Source of the DNA: Rhizobium sp. RU36D | Lineage (GTDB): Bacteria > Pseudomonadota > Alphaproteobacteria > Rhizobiales > Rhizobiaceae | NCBI RefSeq assembly: GCF_900176345.1 | Contig: NZ_FWXU01000036.1 | Location: 1-36,857, forward strand | DNA length: 36,857 bases | Direction of reading: 5' to 3' | Shown: one piece after another, positions 32,500-36,857 of the stretch | How the letters are laid out: every line of letters starts with the position of its first letter | Position numbering within the stretch: the first letter of the stretch is position 1 | Program-made: the position numbers and the translations under genes | The notes under the pieces: generated by a model | What the model saw: the letters and a program-made list of their open reading frames with translations, nothing else | The model's database searches: none | What the model was told of the DNA's origin: nothing

Positions 32500-33489
32500 A
32501 TGCCCGGCTTCCCCTTCGCTCGCGCTCTGGCCACATCAATGGCTCTTGTCGCCTCCACATCGCTTGCCGGCGCGGCTGGCCTCACGCTCCAGCCGGTCAA
32601 GGTGCCGGAATGGAAGGCCGTCTATGGCCGCGTGGAGGCGCGCGACAGCGTGCCGGCCAGGGCCCGCATTGGCGGTACCCTGAGCGACCTCAAGGTGAGC
32701 GAGGGCGACATAGTGGCGGCGGGCGACATCATCGCCACCGTCCAGGATGACAAGATCGATTTCCAGATCGCGGCAATCGATGCCCAGCTTCTGGGTTTGA
32801 GGGCCTCCATGGCCAATGCCGAGGCCGAGCTGGCGCGCGGCGAGGAACTGATCAAGCGCGGCGTCACCACCGCCCAGCGCCTGGATGCCCTGCGCACCCA
32901 GGTTGATGTGATCCGCAACCAGATCGCCGCCGCCGAGGCCCAGCGCTCCGTCGTCGTGCAACAGGGCAGGGAAGGCACTGTGCTGGCGCCCGTCTCCGGC
33001 AAAGTGCTGAGCGTCCCGGTCACGCGCGATGCCGTGGTCATGGCGGGCGAAACGGTCGCCATGGTCGGCGGCGGCGGCTTCTTCCTGCGTCTCGCCTTGC
33101 CGGAGCGCCATGCGGTGCTGCTGGTCGAGGGCGCCTCGCTGGAGATCGAGGATGGCAATGGCGCGGTCGCCCGCAGCGGGCGCCTGGCCAAGATCTATCC
33201 GGAGATCGACAACGGCCGCGTCATTGCCGATGTCGAGGTGAACGACCTCCCGACCGAATTTGTCAACAAGCGGCTGCTGGTGCGCGTGCCGGTTGGCGAG
33301 CGCATGGCGCTCCTGGTGCCGCAGGCGGCTCTGAGGAGCCGCTTCGGCCTGGACTATGTTGCCGTGCAGATCGGCGGCACGGTGGCGGAGCGGGCCGTCA
33401 TCACGACAGCGCCGATCTCCATTCAGGGCATCGCGATGGTCGAAGTGCTGACCGGACTGAATTCAGGCGATGAGGTGATCCTGCCATGA
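32500..33489 (+). CDS. RND efflux periplasmic adaptor subunit
   Basis: The 329-residue membrane-fusion protein begins with a cleavable signal peptide (cut about residue 25, after LAGA). Its halves of the lipoyl-like domain (ARIGGTLSDLKVSEGDIVAAGDIIATV and VLAPVSGKVLSVPVTRDAVVMAGETVAMV) flank an alpha-hairpin (about 90-150). A beta-barrel and a short membrane-proximal domain follow. It would link the inner-membrane pump to an outer-membrane channel, which is not encoded here. No lipobox is seen. Its stop overlaps the pump start in ATGA, so the two are translationally coupled. It is shorter than AcrA-type adaptors (about 390), as in many alphaproteobacterial systems. Confidence 0.9.
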   Translation: MPGFPFARALATSMALVASTSLAGAAGLTLQPVKVPEWKAVYGRVEARDSVPARARIGGTLSDLKVSEGDIVAAGDIIATVQDDKIDFQIAAIDAQLLGLRASMANAEAELARGEELIKRGVTTAQRLDALRTQVDVIRNQIAAAEAQRSVVVQQGREGTVLAPVSGKVLSVPVTRDAVVMAGETVAMVGGGGFFLRLALPERHAVLLVEGASLEIEDGNGAVARSGRLAKIYPEIDNGRVIADVEVNDLPTEFVNKRLLVRVPVGERMALLVPQAALRSRFGLDYVAVQIGGTVAERAVITTAPISIQGIAMVEVLTGLNSGDEVILP

Positions 33490-36400
33490 AAGCCCCTGGA
33501 CTTGGAATTGCGGGCGGCCTGACAAAGGCCTTCATCAGCTCGCCGCTCACGCCGCTGTTCCTGATGGCGGCCTTTGCGCTGGGTCTCCTGGCGCTGATGA
33601 CGCTGCCGCGCGAGGAGGAGCCGCAGATTTCCGTGCCGATGGTGGATATCATCGTGCGCGCTGACGGCCTCAAGGCCGAAGATGCCGTGAAGCTCGTCAC
33701 CGAGCCCCTGGAGACGATCATCAAGGGCATCAACGATGTCGAGCATGTCTATTCCCAGACCTCCGATGACCAGGTCATGGTCACCGCGCGCTTCGTCACC
33801 GGCACCTCGGGTGATTCGGCGGTGCTGCGCGTCCACGACAAGATCAGGGCCAATATCTCAAGCATACCGGTCGGCATTCCCGAGCCGCTGGTCGTCGGCC
33901 GCACGATCGATGACGTCGCGATCGTCGCGCTGACGCTGACGCCATCCCTCGACAAGGGCCAGGACGTCACCGCCGCCGACCTCACCCGGATCGCGCGCGA
34001 GCTTCGCGTCCAACTGGCCAAGATCGACGATGTCGGCTTGAGCTATCTCGTCGGCGAGAGCGGAGATGCGATCCGGATTGCGCCCGACAGCGAAAAGCTC
34101 GCGCTTTACGGCGTCACGCTACAGCAGCTGCAGGCCAAGGTCGGCTCCGCCAACCGGTCCTTCTCCACCGGCCTGGTGCGCGACAAGGGCCAGCAGATCG
34201 AGCTCGTGGCCGGCGAAACGCTGGCAACACCGGCCGATATAGGCAATCTTCTGCTGACCACACGCGACAACCGTCCGGTCTATGTCCGCGACGTTGCCGA
34301 TGTTTCCTTCACCACCGATACCACGGAAGCACGCGCCTCCACCGTGACCCGCGGTGAGAATGGCGAGCTGCGCCGTGTTCCGGCTGTCACGCTGGCGATC
34401 GCCAAGCGCGCCGGCTCCAATGCCGTTGTCGTGGCCGAGGAGATCCTGCATCGGGTCAGCGCGCTCGAAGGCAATCTGATCCCGGACACTATGCATGTCG
34501 AGGTGACGCGCGACTACGGCGAGACCGCCAACGAAAAGGCCAATGAGCTGCTGTTCCATCTGGGGCTGGCGACGCTGTCGATCATCGCCCTGGTCTGGGT
34601 CGCCATCGGCCGGCGCGAGGCCTTCGTCGTCGCCATCGTCATTCCCGTGACCATCCTGCTCACGCTGTTTGCCGCCAACCTGATGGGCTATACGCTGAAC
34701 CGCGTCTCGCTGTTCGCGTTGATCTTTTCCATTGGCATCCTGGTGGACGACGCCATTGTCGTCATCGAAAACATCGCCCGGCATTGGGGTTTTGGAGATG
34801 GCAAGGATCGGCGCCAGGCTGCCATCGATGCCGTCGCCGAGGTGGGCAACCCGACCATCGTGGCGACGCTGACCGTCGTCGTCGCCCTCCTGCCGATGCT
34901 CTTCGTGTCGGGCATGATGGGCCCCTATATGAGCCCGATCCCGGCCAATGCCTCGGCCGCGATGATCTTCTCCTTCTTCGTCGCCGTGGTCGTCACACCC
35001 TGGCTGATGCTGAAGATCGCCGGCAAGGCGCCGCTGCATCATGCGGCAGATCATGCCTCGGGCGGCGTGCTCGGCCGCGGCTATTCCGCCGTTGCCCGGC
35101 CGATCCTTGCCTCCAAGACGACGAGCTGGATGTTTCTGGCCCTGGTCGGTGCGGCCACCATCGGCTCGCTCGGCCTGTTCTACACCCAGGACGTCACCGT
35201 CAAGCTCCTGCCCTTCGACAACAAGTCGGAACTCCAGGTCACGATCGACCTGCCGGAAGGCTCATCCGTCGAGGCGACGGATGCTATTGCCCCGGCGGTG
35301 GCGCGGGTGGTGCTTGAGACCCCCGAGGTGCTGTCGGTGCAGACCCATGCCGCAACGGCAGCGCCGTTCAATTTCAATGGCCTGGTGCGCCACGCCTATC
35401 TGCGTTCGGCCACCCATATGGGCGACGTACAGGTGAACCTGAAACCGAAGGCGGACCGGGAGCGCACCAGCCACGACATCGCGCTCGACCTGCGTCAGCG
35501 GCTGATCGCCTCCGTGCCGCTGCCGGCAGGCAGTTCGCTGAAGGTTGTCGAGCCGCCGCCGGGCCCGCCCGTCATGGCAACGCTGTTGGCGGAAGTCTAC
35601 GGGCCCGATGCCGACAGCCGCCGTGCGACCGCCGAGAAGGTGAAGCAGGCCTTCGTCTCCGTCCCATTCATCGTCGATGTCGATGACAGCTATGGCACGC
35701 CCGCTTTGCGCAAGCGCGCCACCATCTCGACCGACGACCTTGATTTCTTCGGCGTGGCGGAAAGCGACGTGTTCGACACGCTGTCGATGCTGAACGGCAC
35801 GACGACGGTGGGCTATTCCCATCGCGGGGACGGCCGCTCTCCCATCCCGATCATCATCGGCAGGCCGAAAAGCGCCCGGGTGCTGGACGAGACCTTCCTG
35901 GCAACGCCCATTCCGGCCAACCTGCTGCCCGGTTCGCGCTCGGTCGTTGAGCTTGGCGATGTGGTCAAGATCACCGAGGAACGCGCCTCCTTCCCGATCT
36001 TCCGCCATAACGGCCGCTATGCCGAGATGGTGACGGCCGAGCTTGCCGGCGATTTCGAAGCCCCGCTCTATGGCATGCTCGCCGTGCAGCAGGCGCTCGA
36101 CGGCATGGACTGGACCGGCCTGGTCAAGCCCGAGATCGCGCTGCATGGCCAGCCGGCTGACGAGAGCAAGCCCGTGCTGCTGTGGGATGGCGAGTGGGAA
36201 GTCACCTGGGTGACCTTTCGCGACATGGGGGCGGCCTTCATGGTGGCGCTGCTCGGCATCTATATCCTCGTCGTCGCGCAGTTCGGCTCGTTCAAGCTGC
36301 CGCTCGTCATCCTCACCCCGGTGCCGCTGACCTTCATCGGCATCCTCGGCGGCCACTGGCTATTCGGCGCGCCCTTCTCGGCAACGTCGATGATCGGCTT

Positions 36401-36686
36401 CATCGCACTGGCGGGCATCATCGTGCGCAATTCGATCCTGCTGGTGGATTTCATCCGTCACGCCAGCACGCCCGAGCGGCCGCTGACGGAGGTGCTGATC
36501 GAGGCCGGCGCCATCCGCTTCAAGCCGATCCTGCTGACCGCGCTCGCCGCCATGATCGGCGCCGCCGTGATCCTCACCGACCCGATCTTCCAGGGGCTCG
36601 CCATCTCCCTGCTCTTCGGCCTGGCCTCCTCGACCCTGCTGACCGTGCTGGTGATCCCGGCAATCTACCGGGTGCTGAGGACATGA
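33486..36686 (+). CDS. RND efflux pump, inner-membrane permease
   Basis: The 1066-residue permease has the RND layout of two repeats, each with one membrane helix, a large periplasmic loop and a bundle of helices. The first helix is LTPLFLMAAFALGLLALMTLPREEEPQ. The proton-relay aspartates are present in GILVDDAIVVIENI (about residue 420), the hallmark of family motif A. The C-terminal repeat ends with SMIGFIALAGIIVRNSILLVDFI and FLRT-type helices. The length is normal. It belongs to the wide AcrB-like group, and the substrate cannot be assigned. The ATG at 33486 overlaps the adaptor stop by four bases. No outer-membrane factor follows; the next sequence is a repeat and an insertion-sequence end. 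Confidence 0.93.
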   Translation: MKAPGLGIAGGLTKAFISSPLTPLFLMAAFALGLLALMTLPREEEPQISVPMVDIIVRADGLKAEDAVKLVTEPLETIIKGINDVEHVYSQTSDDQVMVTARFVTGTSGDSAVLRVHDKIRANISSIPVGIPEPLVVGRTIDDVAIVALTLTPSLDKGQDVTAADLTRIARELRVQLAKIDDVGLSYLVGESGDAIRIAPDSEKLALYGVTLQQLQAKVGSANRSFSTGLVRDKGQQIELVAGETLATPADIGNLLLTTRDNRPVYVRDVADVSFTTDTTEARASTVTRGENGELRRVPAVTLAIAKRAGSNAVVVAEEILHRVSALEGNLIPDTMHVEVTRDYGETANEKANELLFHLGLATLSIIALVWVAIGRREAFVVAIVIPVTILLTLFAANLMGYTLNRVSLFALIFSIGILVDDAIVVIENIARHWGFGDGKDRRQAAIDAVAEVGNPTIVATLTVVVALLPMLFVSGMMGPYMSPIPANASAAMIFSFFVAVVVTPWLMLKIAGKAPLHHAADHASGGVLGRGYSAVARPILASKTTSWMFLALVGAATIGSLGLFYTQDVTVKLLPFDNKSELQVTIDLPEGSSVEATDAIAPAVARVVLETPEVLSVQTHAATAAPFNFNGLVRHAYLRSATHMGDVQVNLKPKADRERTSHDIALDLRQRLIASVPLPAGSSLKVVEPPPGPPVMATLLAEVYGPDADSRRATAEKVKQAFVSVPFIVDVDDSYGTPALRKRATISTDDLDFFGVAESDVFDTLSMLNGTTTVGYSHRGDGRSPIPIIIGRPKSARVLDETFLATPIPANLLPGSRSVVELGDVVKITEERASFPIFRHNGRYAEMVTAELAGDFEAPLYGMLAVQQALDGMDWTGLVKPEIALHGQPADESKPVLLWDGEWEVTWVTFRDMGAAFMVALLGIYILVVAQFGSFKLPLVILTPVPLTFIGILGGHWLFGAPFSATSMIGFIALAGIIVRNSILLVDFIRHASTPERPLTEVLIEAGAIRFKPILLTALAAMIGAAVILTDPIFQGLAISLLFGLASSTLLTVLVIPAIYRVLRT

Positions 36687-36726
36687 GGGGGCTGCCCTCT
36701 GGACATCAGAGATGGGTCGTATTGGG

Positions 36727-36766
36727 AACCCCCCTCTGCCTTGCCAGGCATCTCCCCCTCAAGGGG
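36727..36766. repeat. Half RIME-like element, interrupted
   Basis: The stretch from AACCCCCCTCTGCC through GGCATCTCCCCCTCAAGGGG matches one arm of the element at 24805-24970 almost base for base, then breaks off where that arm continues with GGAGAT. The break coincides with the start of a putative insertion-sequence terminus. The second arm is not in the window. Confidence 0.7.
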
Positions 36767-36857
36767 ACCGTTGCATAAAGCCGAGTTTTTGGGATTTTGG
36801 TTTTTGCAGACGGCGGTTCTGTGGCCCGGCTGTTGTTTTGCCGGGCATTTGGGGTGT
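36764..36857. mobile_element. Insertion sequence end (right edge of window, partial)
   Basis: From 36764 the sequence reads GGGACCGTTGCATAAAGCC, resembling the terminus at the left edge (12 of the first 14 bases agree with that end). The following 90 bases show no gene start and contain a stem GCCCGGC (36824-36830) with GCCGGGC (36840-36846), which could be the transposase terminator if that gene points leftward. This suggests the opposite end of the same or a related element. The element type is tentative. Confidence 0.5.

Overview
The window looks like a chromosomal segment from a member of the Rhizobiaceae (Rhizobium, Allorhizobium or Agrobacterium type). The clearest evidence is the cyclic beta-1,2-glucan machinery (ndvA/chvA-like exporter, ndvB/chvB-like synthase of 2836 residues, opgC-like substituent transferase). 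A pyruvate carboxylase and a BA14K-family protein of alphaproteobacterial type, a high-GC coding style and several dispersed mosaic palindromes of the kind common in rhizobia agree with this. The assignment rests on recognising protein families by eye; no search was run.

Layout. 1-107: end of an insertion sequence, with the first 15 codons of a transposase-like gene running off the left edge. 108-320: dispersed palindromic repeats. 322-879 (-): secreted Pro/Tyr-rich BA14K-like protein. 1106-1298: tRNA-Leu(CAG) with promoter and terminator. 1345-2562 (+): BaiN-like flavoprotein. 2567-4192 (-): ThDP enzyme lying 25 bp downstream of ndvA (4218-6044, -). 6245-6985 (+): LuxR-type solo regulator. 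7098-10568 (+): pyruvate carboxylase. 10643-11842 (-) opgC and 11933-20443 (-) ndvB, probably one operon with ndvB first. 20748-21437 (-): XRE-cupin regulator. 21655-23268 (-): AruI-like ThDP decarboxylase, divergent from an M20 amidohydrolase (23557-24720, +). 24805-24970: RIME-like inverted-repeat element. 25144-25809 (-): OmpA-like lipoprotein. 25908-27158 (-): ispG. 27255-27845 (-): TetR regulator, divergent from iorA-iorB (27924-30658, +), a molybdenum hydroxylase. 30691-30820: another dispersed repeat. 30843-32039 (-): MFS transporter with a LacI-type operator in its promoter. 32274-36686 (+): DUF2892 protein, RND adaptor and RND pump. 36727-36857: half of a RIME-like element broken by a second insertion-sequence end.

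How it fits together. NdvB would polymerise and cyclise beta-1,2-glucan at the inner membrane, NdvA would export it, and OpgC would decorate it in the periplasm. The LuxR-type regulator and pyruvate carboxylase sit inside this glucan region, and no luxI-type synthase is present. The other genes form small self-contained units, each with its own regulator or operator: XRE-cupin/AruI/M20 (probably amino-acid or guanidino-compound catabolism), TetR/IorAB (oxidation of an N-heterocycle or aldehyde in the periplasm), LacI-operator/MFS (probably sugar transport), and an AT-rich operator with DUF2892-RND (efflux).

I do not see a clearly unprecedented system. The observations most worth following are the compact overlapping divergent promoters and operator at TetR/IorAB, the DUF2892-RND cassette under an AT-rich palindrome, the LacI-type operator inside the MFS promoter spacer, an inverted repeat able to mask the pyc ribosome binding site, a strong stem-loop between ndvB and opgC, and insertion-sequence ends at both edges, each inside or next to a dispersed repeat.
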